A stretch of DNA of 42,962 bases from Candidatus Woesearchaeota archaeon (GTDB lineage: Archaea; Nanobdellota; Nanobdellia; Woesearchaeales; GW2011-AR4): NCBI GenBank assembly GCA_019323655.1, contig JAHWGX010000019.1:1-42962 (forward strand). The letters are read 5' to 3'. The position numbers and the translations under genes are program-made. Below the pieces are notes generated by a model that ran no database searches, was not told the DNA's origin, and saw only the letters and a program-made list of their open reading frames with translations. Positions 1 to 7,512 of this stretch are shown here, piece by piece. Numbering within the stretch: position 1 is the stretch's first letter; each line of letters starts with the position of its first letter.

Positions 1-38
1 AAAATTTATAAAATATATTTTATATTATAATTGGCCGC

Positions 39-179
39 ATGAAAAAACCAATTAGCGCGACAATTGATGAAGAGCTGATAAAGTGGCTGGAAAAAGAGCT
101 TAGGGACAAAGACAGGTACAGGAATAAGTCCCATCTTATTGAGATAGCCCTTAACCTGCTAAAAAATGCAAAAAAGTAG
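39..179 (+). CDS. Ribbon-helix-helix (CopG/Arc-like) small DNA-binding protein
   Basis: This is a 46-residue protein. It has a short N-terminal beta strand (KKPISATIDEEL) followed by two predicted helices (EELIKWLEKEL and NKSHLIEIALNLLKN), which is the layout of ribbon-helix-helix repressors. Those act as dimers that insert a two-stranded sheet into the DNA major groove. An AT-rich TATA-like tract (about 1-30) lies just upstream, so the mRNA may be nearly leaderless. The stop codon is 9 nt before the ATG of the pilus ATPase gene, so the two are probably co-transcribed, and the protein may regulate the pilus genes (inference). The fold assignment rests on pattern and length; no target site can be identified. 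Confidence 0.7.
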   Translation: MKKPISATIDEELIKWLEKELRDKDRYRNKSHLIEIALNLLKNAKK

Positions 180-188
180 CTGTTGAGA

Positions 189-2480
189 ATGGCACTGTTT
201 GAGAATAAAAAACCTTTTTCGTACGAGGTTATAAGGGAAGGAGACGATGTGGTTCTTTCTGTTAATTTAGAGGACTACATGCATATCCCCTCAGTGGAGG
301 AAGACCCTGTTGTGATGTCTAAGGCATGCGACATGCTGATAGAGGTGAAAGATGCCACCAAACTTGTCTTTATCCAGAAAAGGAATTATGAATATGACTA
401 TTCGCAGACATCCCTGCTTAGGGAGATAGCGAAGCTGTACCTGCAGCTGACAAGAAGAAAGGATATCTTCGGCTATGCCGCCTTGGTTTCTGACACGTCC
501 TGCACCAGGTGGGCCAATGGCTGGTATTCTTCTGTGCAGAATGTCATTTCAAACCTTTTGAGGTCTGATCCGATTGGGGCTTATGTTGAGCTGGTGAGAA
601 TTGCCCGCGACGAGAGGATAAAAGAAGAAAAATCCATAGACGAAACGTTCCTAAAGTGCTCCGCCAAATATGTCGGGCTTTTGGACTATATAATAAAAAT
701 GCTCGAAAGAACAAGGTTAATCTCACTGGCAAAGCCTTATCTTGCGGGGCATAAAGTCGGTGACCGGGAAATATACCGGAGATTCTTCGCTTCGAGCATA
801 AGCCCGGATTTTATGTTCACAAAACTTATGGCCACTTTTCCGCACGATGCAGAAGAGATTGAAAGCTATAATATCGGAAAAGACACAGAGGTCACTGTGT
901 TCGAACTTCCGGATACAGTCCAATATTTGTACCATATAATCCCTCCGGAGTTTAAGCTAAGCGAGGAAAAATATGAAATCCTTGATACTGCAAGGAAAGT
1001 AATGGCAGAGCACAAGCCAAAAAGAAGCGAGTTTATAGACCCTGCAAGAATGCGGCAGGTTTTTTTTAATGTAGGCATAGATTTGATTGACGAGCTGGCA
1101 AACCAAAAAAATGTTAATCTAACCTCTGCAGAGACTGAGCAGCTGACAAATATACTTGTGCGATACACAGTGGGCTTTGGCCTGGTTGAAGTTTTGCTGC
1201 AGGACGAGAAAGTGCAGGATATAACCGTGAACAACCAGGTTGGGGAAGTTCCTATTTTTATTGTGCATGAGGATTTTGGGGATTGTAAGACAAATATAAT
1301 TCCAACTATATCCGAGGCAGAATCCTGGGCAACAAAGCTGAGGCTTATTTCCGGGAGGCCTTTAGATGAGGCCAATCCTATTTTGGACACAGAGCTGAGC
1401 TTTAAGGGAGCCAATGTGCGTGTAGCAGCAGTCGGGCAACCTTTGAGCCCCTATGGCCTTGCTTATGCCTTTAGGAGGCATAGGGATAAGCCATGGACAT
1501 TGCCCTTGTTCATTAACAACAGAATGATAAGCCCGCTGGCAGCAGGGCTGATCAGCTTTCTGATTGATGGAAGCAGGACCTTGCTTGTAGCAGGCACAAG
1601 GTCTGCAGGAAAAACCTCATTACTGGGCTCTATGCTTGTTGAGCTGATGAGAAAGTACAGAGTCCTGACTATAGAAGATACCTTAGAGCTGCCAACAAAC
1701 TCATTGAGAAAGCTGGGCTACAATATCCAGCCTATGAAAGTGGCAGCAGCCTTGACAAAAGGCTCTGTAGAAGTGCCTGCTGATGAGGGAATAAGGACTA
1801 CGCTTAGAATGGGAGACTCTGCCTTGATTGTGGGAGAGATAAGAAGCAAAGAGGCATTGGCCTTGTACGAGGCGATGAGGATAGGGGCATTGGCAAATAT
1901 TGTTGCCGGGACAATTCACGGAGACAGCCCTTACGGAGTCTTTGACAGGGTTGTCAATGACTTAAAGGTTCCAAGAACAAGCTTCAAGGCAACAGACATT
2001 GTTATTGTTGCAAATCCTGTAAGAAGCGCAGACGGGCTGCATAGATGGCGCAGAGTGACGCAGATAACTGAGGTGAGAAAGCACTGGGAAAATGATCCTT
2101 TGCTTGAGAACGGATTTGTTGATTTGATGAAATATGACTACAGGACAGACCAGCTTGAGCCGACAGATGACCTGATAAACGGGGAAAGCGAGGTTTTGAA
2201 GGGCATAGCAGGCAGCATCAAGGATTGGGCAGGAAGCTGGGATGCAGTCTGGGACAATATTTTATTGAGGGCAAAAATAAAGGAAAAACTGGTGGAAACT
2301 GCCAAAAAAAACAAGATGTTAAACCTCCTTGAAGCAGGCTTTGTTGTGCAGTCAAATGACGAGTTCCATAAAATATCTGAAAGCGTAAAGAAGGAATCAG
2401 GCAGTTTGGACAGCAAAAAAATATTTTTTTACTGGAATGAGTGGTTTAAGACTGCTATTAAGAAAATCAATATGGAATAA
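189..2480 (+). CDS. Type II/IV secretion or pilus assembly ATPase (GspE/TadA/FlaI family)
   Basis: This is a hexameric ATPase that would power assembly of an archaeal type IV pilus-like filament at the cytoplasmic face of the membrane. Starting at ATG 189 gives 763 residues; a TTG six bases earlier is a less likely start. The Walker A loop GTRSAGKT is at about 469-476. It is followed by an acidic TIEDTLELP segment, a Walker B-like ALIVGEIRSKEA and a His-box-like AGTIHGDSPYGVFDR. The N-terminal 300 residues form a lineage-specific domain. The next gene encodes the membrane platform partner, the usual ATPase-plus-TadC pairing. No pilin gene or prepilin peptidase lies in the window, so the filament type (adhesion, archaellum or secretion) is open. 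Confidence 0.88.
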   Translation: MALFENKKPFSYEVIREGDDVVLSVNLEDYMHIPSVEEDPVVMSKACDMLIEVKDATKLVFIQKRNYEYDYSQTSLLREIAKLYLQLTRRKDIFGYAALVSDTSCTRWANGWYSSVQNVISNLLRSDPIGAYVELVRIARDERIKEEKSIDETFLKCSAKYVGLLDYIIKMLERTRLISLAKPYLAGHKVGDREIYRRFFASSISPDFMFTKLMATFPHDAEEIESYNIGKDTEVTVFELPDTVQYLYHIIPPEFKLSEEKYEILDTARKVMAEHKPKRSEFIDPARMRQVFFNVGIDLIDELANQKNVNLTSAETEQLTNILVRYTVGFGLVEVLLQDEKVQDITVNNQVGEVPIFIVHEDFGDCKTNIIPTISEAESWATKLRLISGRPLDEANPILDTELSFKGANVRVAAVGQPLSPYGLAYAFRRHRDKPWTLPLFINNRMISPLAAGLISFLIDGSRTLLVAGTRSAGKTSLLGSMLVELMRKYRVLTIEDTLELPTNSLRKLGYNIQPMKVAAALTKGSVEVPADEGIRTTLRMGDSALIVGEIRSKEALALYEAMRIGALANIVAGTIHGDSPYGVFDRVVNDLKVPRTSFKATDIVIVANPVRSADGLHRWRRVTQITEVRKHWENDPLLENGFVDLMKYDYRTDQLEPTDDLINGESEVLKGIAGSIKDWAGSWDAVWDNILLRAKIKEKLVETAKKNKMLNLLEAGFVVQSNDEFHKISESVKKESGSLDSKKIFFYWNEWFKTAIKKINME

Positions 2481-2573
2481 ACTTAAACTGCATGTGGGAA
2501 GATGCGGTAAAAAGGAGCAATCAAGAATAATAAAACTGGTTAACCAAAAGAGAGGTAAAAGTCAATTCTTCAA

Positions 2574-4745
2574 ATGCCCCAAAAGAAAGAAAAAAAAGGG
2601 ATGCAGGATTTAATAGATGCTTACAAAAGGCAGATAGAAAAAGAGCTGGGGCTGACAGTTGAAAAGCCTGAGGCTACATCCAAGGAATACAAGGAATTTA
2701 AGAAAGAAATAATGCCGAAGCACTTGACCTTGTATGAGAAGCTGTGCAGCTTGAGCGAGAGAATTCTTAAGCTGAAGGCGGACAAAAAAAAGGAGAAAAT
2801 CCTTGCTGAAAATATCAGCATAGCCCACTTGAATGTCACTCCCATGGGAGTTACTTCATTTTCAGTTTTAGCTCCTTTGTGTATAATGCTTTTTGGCTCC
2901 TTGTTTTCTTTTCTTGTTTTGCAGTCAACCTTTTTTGTCCTTTTTTTTCTCATAGCAGGAATATCTTTGATAATGCCTTTAGGAAAACTGCCGGAGTATA
3001 TCGCAAACAGCTGGCGCTTAAAAGCAAGCAACCAAATGGTTTTGTGCATATTCTATGTTGTGACTTACATGAGGCATACAAGCAATCTTGAGAATGCAAT
3101 TGAGTTTGCCGCTGACCATTTATCCCCTCCTTTAAGCATTGACTTAAAAAAAGTGCTGTGGGATGTTGAGACAGAAAAGTATGACAGCATCAAAGAGAGC
3201 CTTGATACGTACCTTGAGACATGGAAGAAATGGAATTTTGAGTTTATCGAGGCATTTCACCTTATAGAAGCATCCTTGTATGAGGGAAGCGAAGACCGCA
3301 GGCTGGGCTCTTTGGACAAGTCATTGGATGTTATCCTGAGCGAGACTTACGAGAAGATGCTGCATTATGCGCATAATCTCCAGAGTCCGATAACTATGCT
3401 GCATATGCTTGGAATAATCCTCCCTATTCTGGGTTTGGTCATACTTCCTATGGTTGTGAATTTTATGGAAGGCGTTAAGTGGTATCATCTGGCCACTTTA
3501 TATAACATAGTCCTGCCTATTGCAGTCTATTACCTGGGCAAAAGCATCCTGTCAAAAAGGCCTACCGGATACGGCCAGATGGACATATCAGAAGAAAATC
3601 CAGAGCTTAAAAAATATAAGAATATAATACTCAGATTTGGAAAATTTGAATTTTTAGTCAATCCGATTTTCTTAAGCATTGTTGTAGGAGGGGCTTTGTT
3701 CATATTGGGAATCAGCCCAATCATAATGTACAGCCTTCATTTTTCTGATATAGGCTTTGGGGCAGAGGACCTGACAAGCGCATGCGGGAGGAAGTTTTGT
3801 CTGCTGGGCTACCAGAGAAGCACTCTAACTGAGGGTTTAGTAGGCCCATACGGCCTTGGAGCGTCTGTTTTAAGCTTAGCAGTGACACTGGCTTTTGGGA
3901 TTGGCCTTGGGCTTTTTTACAGGCTGAGGTCCAGGGGAGTGATAAAAATAAGGAGAAGGGCTGAAAAGCTTGAGATGGAATTTGCATCATCTTTATTCCA
4001 GCTTGGCAACAGGCTTGGAGATGGCTTGCCGGCAGAGATAGCTTTCGGCAAAGTTGCAAACGTAATGAGAGGAACTGTTTCCGGGTCCTTTTTTAATCTT
4101 GTGAGCAGGAACATAAGCAAGCTGGGAATGAGCGTCAAAAAGGCTGTATTTGACCCTGTATACGGCGCTTTGATAACTTACCCTTCAAATTTAATTGAGA
4201 GCTCCATGAAGGTTCTGGTGCAGTCCATTAAAAAGGGGCCGCTTATAGCTGCGCAGGCATTGACAAATGTTTCCAGGTACATAAAGGAGATCCACAGCGT
4301 CAATGAGAGGCTGAGGGACCTGATGGCAGACATAGTGTCTGATATGAACTCTCAGATTAAGTTTTTGACTCCGGCGATAGCAGGAATTGTCATTGGAATC
4401 ACATCCATGGTGACTGCGATCCTTGGCAAATTAGGGGCGCAGTTAAAACTGATTACAGCAGATATGGGCAGCGATGTCGGCACTGCAGGCCTTACATCAA
4501 TGTTTGGGGACGGGATTCCAACGTATTATTTCCAGATAATAGTCGGTTTGTACATTGTCCAGATAACATACATACTGACAATACTGGTAAACGGAATTGA
4601 AAATGGAGACGACAAGCTGAATGAGAAATACCTGCTGGGAAACAACCTGATAAGAAGCACTGCCCTTTACTGCTTTATATCCCTCTTTGTCATGGTATTG
4701 TTTAATGTGATAGCATCGCAGATACTGGTGAGGTCTTTTGGCTGA
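2574..4745 (+). CDS. TadC/FlaJ-like pilus assembly membrane platform protein
   Basis: This 723-residue integral membrane protein would be the platform that couples the upstream ATPase to the growing filament. It has a basic, Lys-rich N-terminus (about 1-85), then transmembrane pairs near 90-140, 270-325, 365-390 and 425-450, and a C-terminal cluster near 600-720. Between them are cytoplasmic helical blocks typical of T2SSF domains (for example MEFASSLFQLGNRLGDGLPAEIAF). Two T2SSF-like halves are apparent, so it is longer than the single-domain bacterial TadC. It lies 93 nt after the ATPase gene in the same orientation, probably in one operon. The start is uncertain: a GAGGT at 2552-2556 is rather far from ATG 2574. 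Confidence 0.82.
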   Translation: MPQKKEKKGMQDLIDAYKRQIEKELGLTVEKPEATSKEYKEFKKEIMPKHLTLYEKLCSLSERILKLKADKKKEKILAENISIAHLNVTPMGVTSFSVLAPLCIMLFGSLFSFLVLQSTFFVLFFLIAGISLIMPLGKLPEYIANSWRLKASNQMVLCIFYVVTYMRHTSNLENAIEFAADHLSPPLSIDLKKVLWDVETEKYDSIKESLDTYLETWKKWNFEFIEAFHLIEASLYEGSEDRRLGSLDKSLDVILSETYEKMLHYAHNLQSPITMLHMLGIILPILGLVILPMVVNFMEGVKWYHLATLYNIVLPIAVYYLGKSILSKRPTGYGQMDISEENPELKKYKNIILRFGKFEFLVNPIFLSIVVGGALFILGISPIIMYSLHFSDIGFGAEDLTSACGRKFCLLGYQRSTLTEGLVGPYGLGASVLSLAVTLAFGIGLGLFYRLRSRGVIKIRRRAEKLEMEFASSLFQLGNRLGDGLPAEIAFGKVANVMRGTVSGSFFNLVSRNISKLGMSVKKAVFDPVYGALITYPSNLIESSMKVLVQSIKKGPLIAAQALTNVSRYIKEIHSVNERLRDLMADIVSDMNSQIKFLTPAIAGIVIGITSMVTAILGKLGAQLKLITADMGSDVGTAGLTSMFGDGIPTYYFQIIVGLYIVQITYILTILVNGIENGDDKLNEKYLLGNNLIRSTALYCFISLFVMVLFNVIASQILVRSFG

Positions 4746-4758
4746 GAGCACAAACGAA

Positions 4759-4775
4759 AAGTTTTTATTAAAATC
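4759..4775 (+). promoter_or_regulatory. TATA-box promoter of the PLP enzyme gene
   Basis: An AT-rich box, GTTTTTATTAAAATC, lies centred about 25 nt upstream of ATG 4792, with a purine-rich GAAAA before it as a BRE-like element. The distance implies a leaderless transcript and supports that start. Confidence 0.55.
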
Positions 4776-4791
4776 TGGTTAAGCAGCTTTT

Positions 4792-5817
4792 ATGGCTTTG
4801 CCCAAGAAAGAAGAAAAAATATTGAAATCCATTTTTGTGGCTTCTGAAAATAATCCTAATAAGCCGGAATTTCCAGCTGACAATCCGAAATTTCCCGCTA
4901 CGCCAACTTACAAGATTGAAGTTCCCGGATTTTCTAATGTCTGGCTTAAAGACGAGAGTTTAAACCCTACTGGGACGCATAAGGACAGGATGGCATGGGA
5001 AATGGTTGTCACATATCGTGACTTTTTACTGGCTAAAAAGAGGGGGCAGATTAAAAAACCCCTGCCCCAGATGTCCATTATTTCTTTTGGCTCAGTTGCT
5101 ATTGCAATCCAGACTCAATTGAAAAAATATAATCTCCCAAACCTAAAGGTGCTGATCGATACGGATTTTATCAGCCTCAAGGCGATGAAAACCATGAGGA
5201 AACTGGGCTGCGAAATTTATGAAACTGATTTAAGGAAAAAACCCTTTAGTTGGAGGGAAATACTAACATTAACCCACAACCCAAATGGGTTAGATATAAC
5301 TTCAAATGAGGCATTAGACCCTACCACAAGATTTTATGATTGGATGAGTTACGAAATAATAAATAACTCCCCAGAGTATTGCTTTATTCCATTCGGGACT
5401 GGAAATTTGTATGAGAATATCTTAAATATCAATAAGAAAGAAGTTTCGACTGAAAATCACGATCCAAGGTTCAGGGGAAATGTAAACACATTAAGAAAAT
5501 GCAATTTTATGGGAGCGACGACAAATAACCCCAAATCCAAGGCAGACAAGCTTTATTCCCCGCATTTGCCTTTTGTGCATTACGATGAGCAATGGATACA
5601 ACTATATAGGTATGCAGGATTCTGCGGTCCTGAATCTAATGTTCATTTGATAAAAGAGATCTATCTGGAAAAAGCGATGAAGCTCGCAGAGTCCCAGGGT
5701 ATAAACTGCGAATATTCCGGGATAGCAGGCCTCGCATTAATGCTGCAAATGAGAGACAGGCTGCCTAAAAAAAGGAAGATTCTTATTGTAAGCACAGGAA
5801 AGACTAACTTTTCTTAG
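4792..5817 (+). CDS. PLP-dependent enzyme of the threonine synthase / cysteine synthase fold type II
   Basis: This is a 341-residue fold-type II PLP enzyme. The Schiff-base lysine is K64 in WLKDESLNPTGTHKDRMA, closely matching the LKDEgxNPTGSFKDR signature of threonine synthase-like proteins. A phosphate-binding loop is seen as FGTGNLYENI, and the C-terminus ends with the ILIVSTGKTN strand-loop. The usual SSGNxAxAxA substrate loop is instead SFGSVAIAIQ, so the conserved Asn is Ser. Length is near that of cysteine synthases and shorter than classic threonine synthase. The reaction cannot be assigned. A phosphoserine- or threonine-related role is possible given the cysteine operon 9 kb away, but nothing links them directly. 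It has its own TATA promoter. Confidence 0.72.
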   Translation: MALPKKEEKILKSIFVASENNPNKPEFPADNPKFPATPTYKIEVPGFSNVWLKDESLNPTGTHKDRMAWEMVVTYRDFLLAKKRGQIKKPLPQMSIISFGSVAIAIQTQLKKYNLPNLKVLIDTDFISLKAMKTMRKLGCEIYETDLRKKPFSWREILTLTHNPNGLDITSNEALDPTTRFYDWMSYEIINNSPEYCFIPFGTGNLYENILNINKKEVSTENHDPRFRGNVNTLRKCNFMGATTNNPKSKADKLYSPHLPFVHYDEQWIQLYRYAGFCGPESNVHLIKEIYLEKAMKLAESQGINCEYSGIAGLALMLQMRDRLPKKRKILIVSTGKTNFS

Positions 5818-5828
5818 TAGAACGATGA

Positions 5829-5874
5829 ATGGGACTGCTGGGACTCTTAAAGCACTGGACATTCACGCGTGAGG
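5829..5874 (-). pseudogene. Degenerate copy of the tRNA-Phe 3' end (exon 6 plus end of intron 5)
   Basis: Read on the minus strand, 5843-5830 is T-CCCAG-CAGTCCC-A, the same architecture as the last exon of the intact tRNA-Phe gene (T-CCCAG-CGTCCCC-A). Just upstream on that strand, 5874-5855 contains CCTC, then TGAATGTCCAG, matching the end of intron 5 and its splice junction (CCTC ... TGAATG^TCCCAG). No T-stem 5' strand, anticodon arm or D arm is found next to it, so this is a remnant. It lies upstream of the homing endonuclease gene, which is therefore bracketed by two tRNA-Phe 3' ends in the same orientation. Confidence 0.5.
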
Positions 5875-6040
5875 TTTATAAGTAACTTATTCTGTTAAAT
5901 TTGGAGAGAGAACACGCAAAACTGCCAAATAATACTTTTCGGTTAAAAATGACACGAAAAGCAATTACTTAGTTTCGCTTAAAGTTCTCTTTTTTATTCC
6001 CAAGTTTTAGAGAAAAATAAAAACTTTGGAGATGATCAAA

Positions 6041-6700
6041 ATGATTTTTAGAAGAATAGGTATCCGGGATTTAAAGGCTACTCCTGAATTTGCCAGACTC
6101 CATGCCCATATATGTGCAGATGGATATTTAAAAGAAACTTGCTGTAGGAGATCTAAGAAAGACTTATTGAAACATCCAAGAAAGAATATTTTTAGGAAAG
6201 ACTGCTCAATTCGTTATGTAAATACCGAAAAAAAGTTAGTTGGGCAGTTCATAAAAGATATAAAAAAGGTTTTTTGTAGAAAGGTCACAAAATTAAGGAG
6301 AAATGAATATGAAGTTACAGCTAAATGGATTTACGATATTTTTAAAGAGACTGGCGCTTTAAAATCTAATAACTGGTTTATCCCTTCAAATATAACTAAG
6401 TCTGATAAGGCTGTTAAAAAACAGTGGTTAAGGGCTTTTTTTGATGATGAAGCTTATGTCACAAAAAAATATAAGAGAATTGTATTGAACATTGTCAATA
6501 AAGAGGGGCTAAATCAGATTCAGAAATTGTTAGCTGAATTTGGAATAAATTCTGTTTTAAATGGACCGTACAGATATAAAAAGTATCATTCCTATCATTT
6601 AACCGTATGCAGAGATTCTATAAAAAAATATTTTGAATTAATTGGATTTAGTCATCCCAAAAAAAAGAAAGTTTTGTCAGAACTAGCTAGCCAGATGTAA
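6041..6700 (+). CDS. LAGLIDADG homing endonuclease, two-motif monomer
   Basis: This 219-residue protein has two LAGLIDADG-type helices: LHAHICADGYL at about 20-30 and WLRAFFDDEAYV at about 128-139. Each ends in acidic residues that would bind the catalytic metal, so the enzyme looks intact. Such monomers cut a long asymmetric DNA site and spread introns or inteins. ATG 6041 is chosen because GGAG (6028-6031) lies 9 nt upstream; in-frame ATG 6032 and TTG 6026 are alternatives. No intein splicing blocks are present. The stop codon is 7 nt from the 3' end of the convergent tRNA-Phe gene, and the gene is more AT-rich than its neighbours, as expected of a mobile gene. The target may be a tRNA-Phe site (inference). 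Confidence 0.8.
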   Translation: MIFRRIGIRDLKATPEFARLHAHICADGYLKETCCRRSKKDLLKHPRKNIFRKDCSIRYVNTEKKLVGQFIKDIKKVFCRKVTKLRRNEYEVTAKWIYDIFKETGALKSNNWFIPSNITKSDKAVKKQWLRAFFDDEAYVTKKYKRIVLNIVNKEGLNQIQKLLAEFGINSVLNGPYRYKKYHSYHLTVCRDSIKKYFELIGFSHPKKKKVLSELASQM

Positions 6701-6721
6701 ATATAAATGGGGACGCTGGGA

Positions 6722-6754
6722 CATTCATACCCGAGGAAATTAATCCTCCAGATT
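6722..6754 (-). other. tRNA-Phe intron 5, T loop, position 59/60 (33 nt)
   Basis: The central helix is exon TTCA with intron TGAA. The bulges are AA^A and TG^T, flanked outside by the T stem CTGGG/CCCAG and inside by GAGGA/TCCTC. Cutting at the bulges restores the exact T loop TTCAAAT. Confidence 0.9.
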
Positions 6755-6767
6755 TTTGAACCCAGGA

Positions 6768-6796
6768 ATTAGGTCGGACAGTAAAACTGTGCCAAT
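6768..6796 (-). other. tRNA-Phe intron 4, variable loop, position 46/47 (29 nt)
   Basis: The central helix is exon TAGG with intron CCTA. The bulges are TG^A and AT^T, and the inner stem is TTGG(C)ACAG with CTGTCCGA, with one bulged C and one T-G pair. Splicing gives the variable loop GTGTC. Confidence 0.85.
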
Positions 6797-6817
6797 CACC
6801 TACGTCTTCAGCGTAGT

Positions 6818-6840
6818 TTAAGTTTGTTGCAAATAACAAT
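6818..6840 (-). other. tRNA-Phe intron 3, position 25/26 (23 nt)
   Basis: The inner stem is TTGTT/AACAA with loop ATTTGC. The bulges are GC^A and AA^A, and the central helix GAGA with ACTT has three of four pairs (one of them G-T). Cutting one base later at both ends would give the same mature sequence. Confidence 0.8.
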
Positions 6841-6847
6841 GCTCTCC

Positions 6848-6884
6848 TAAGCCGAAGACCTCACCTCAAAAGGTTAAACCTTCT
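6848..6884 (-). other. tRNA-Phe intron 2, D loop, position 18/19 (37 nt)
   Basis: The outer helix is CTC/GAG of the D stem and the central helix is AGAC with GGCT (three of four pairs). The bulges are TG^A and TA^G, and the inner stem is GAAGG with TCTTC. Splicing yields the D loop AGACTGGGA, like other archaeal tRNA-Phe. Confidence 0.85.
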
Positions 6885-6899
6885 CAGTCTGAGCTACGT

Positions 6900-6928
6900 T
6901 TATGGTTTAAAAACAAGCGCTTCTAAAT
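6900..6928 (-). other. tRNA-Phe intron 1, acceptor stem, position 4/5 (29 nt)
   Basis: The central helix is ATGG with CCAT, using two leader bases plus G1 and G2. The bulges are GG^A and AA^A, and the inner stem is TTTAGAAGC/GTTTTTAAA (9 pairs including two G-T) with loop GCTT. The central helix reaches into the 5' leader, so the leader would have to be present when this intron is cut. Confidence 0.87.
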
Positions 6929-6964
6929 CCCCATTGAGCTCAAACCTTAAACCCCCAAAATTAT

Positions 6965-6987
6965 GGTTTATTTAAATTACTTTCGCT
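6965..6987 (-). promoter_or_regulatory. Promoter of the tRNA-Phe gene
   Basis: On the minus strand AGCGAAAG (BRE-like) runs into TAATTTAAATAAACC (TATA box), about 35-50 nt before the first tRNA base. It begins right after the stop codon of the SSB gene. The 10-mer TAAACCATAA occurs here and again at the 3' end of intron 1. Confidence 0.6.
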
Positions 6988-6992
6988 TAACC

Positions 6993-7454
6993 CTATTCGT
7001 CCTTAACCTCTTCCTCATTGTACTCAGGCTCTTCTTCGAGGCTTTCTTCTGCATTACCTTCAAACTTTTCTTCAATCTTTTTTAGCCTTTCTTCTGATTC
7101 CTTATATATTTCTTTATCCTTTTCTTCGTCAGGAGGGCTTGTCTCTTCTTTTTTTGTCTCTTCGCTTTCCCCAACCACTTCCAGTTTGCCCATCTTGCCT
7201 GTTGTCAGCTGAGGCTCTCCCTGCCATTCAGAAACATAGCCATTTGTTATGTGCACTTTGTCACCGGGCTTTACACTGTCAATCTGGTCATTCCAGAGCG
7301 TAAGCTTTATGTCTCCGGTCTCGTCTTTTGCGATAGCAGTTGCTACCCTGCCGGCCCTGCCGAATTTCTCAAACTGCCTTGCATCTCCAACATCCACAAT
7401 ATCCATAACAATATCCACATTGCCCTGCCTTATTTTTAGGTCTTTGATTGCCAT
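6993..7454 (-). CDS. OB-fold single-stranded DNA-binding protein (SSB/RPA-like) with acidic tail
   Basis: This 153-residue protein has one OB fold at about 1-95, including GRVATAIAKDETGDIKLTLWNDQI and KPGDKVHITNGYVSEWQGEPQLTTG, which resembles archaeal short SSB and the SOSS-B/hSSB OB domain. From about 100 to the end it is a Glu- and Lys-rich disordered tail finishing in EYNEEEVKDE, like the acidic C-tail through which bacterial and crenarchaeal SSB recruit partners. It would coat ssDNA during replication and repair. A TATA box (about 7471-7485) lies about 24 nt before the ATG, suggesting a leaderless mRNA. The tRNA-Phe gene follows on the same strand. Confidence 0.82.
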   Translation of the reverse strand: MAIKDLKIRQGNVDIVMDIVDVGDARQFEKFGRAGRVATAIAKDETGDIKLTLWNDQIDSVKPGDKVHITNGYVSEWQGEPQLTTGKMGKLEVVGESEETKKEETSPPDEEKDKEIYKESEERLKKIEEKFEGNAEESLEEEPEYNEEEVKDE

Positions 7455-7512
7455 ATTCTATAGAAAAAAATAAGCTTATATAAATTTTTGCGTTATTTTA
7501 ACATCCTTATCA

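Larger units (their letters stand above)
6708..6932 (-). tRNA. tRNA-Phe (GAA) interrupted by five bulge-helix-bulge introns
   Basis: Exons in minus-strand order are 6932-6929 (GGGG), 6899-6885 (ACG TA GCTC AGACTG), 6847-6841 (GGA GAGC), 6817-6797 (A CTACG CTGAAGA CGTAG GTG), 6767-6755 (TC CTGGG TTCAAA) and 6721-6708 (T CCCAG CGTCCCC A). Joined, they give 74 nt. Acceptor GGGGACG/CGTCCCC, D stem GCTC/GAGC, anticodon stem CTACG/CGTAG and T stem CTGGG/CCCAG all pair perfectly. The T loop is TTCAAAT, the variable loop GTGTC as in other archaeal tRNA-Phe, the discriminator A73 and the anticodon GAA; CCA is not encoded. The introns total 151 nt, two thirds of the gene. Each junction falls between the second and third base of a 3-nt bulge next to a helix of about 4 bp. 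The canonical 37/38 site has no intron. It lies 60 nt downstream of the SSB gene with its own TATA box. Confidence 0.92.

Noticed and set aside
5829..5874. A second complete tRNA gene on the minus strand
   Set aside because: Only the 3' exon-like part is present; no partner for the T stem, no anticodon arm and no D arm could be found up to the endonuclease gene.
6041..6700. An intein or rRNA intron as the source of the LAGLIDADG gene
   Set aside because: There are no intein splicing blocks or host protein halves around it, and no rRNA sequence nearby; the flanks are tRNA-derived.
7018..7212. Ser-rich reading frames opposite the acidic tail of SSB, and similar frames opposite other Glu/Lys-rich genes
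   Set aside because: They are antisense shadows of Glu-rich coding sequence with no start signals of their own.
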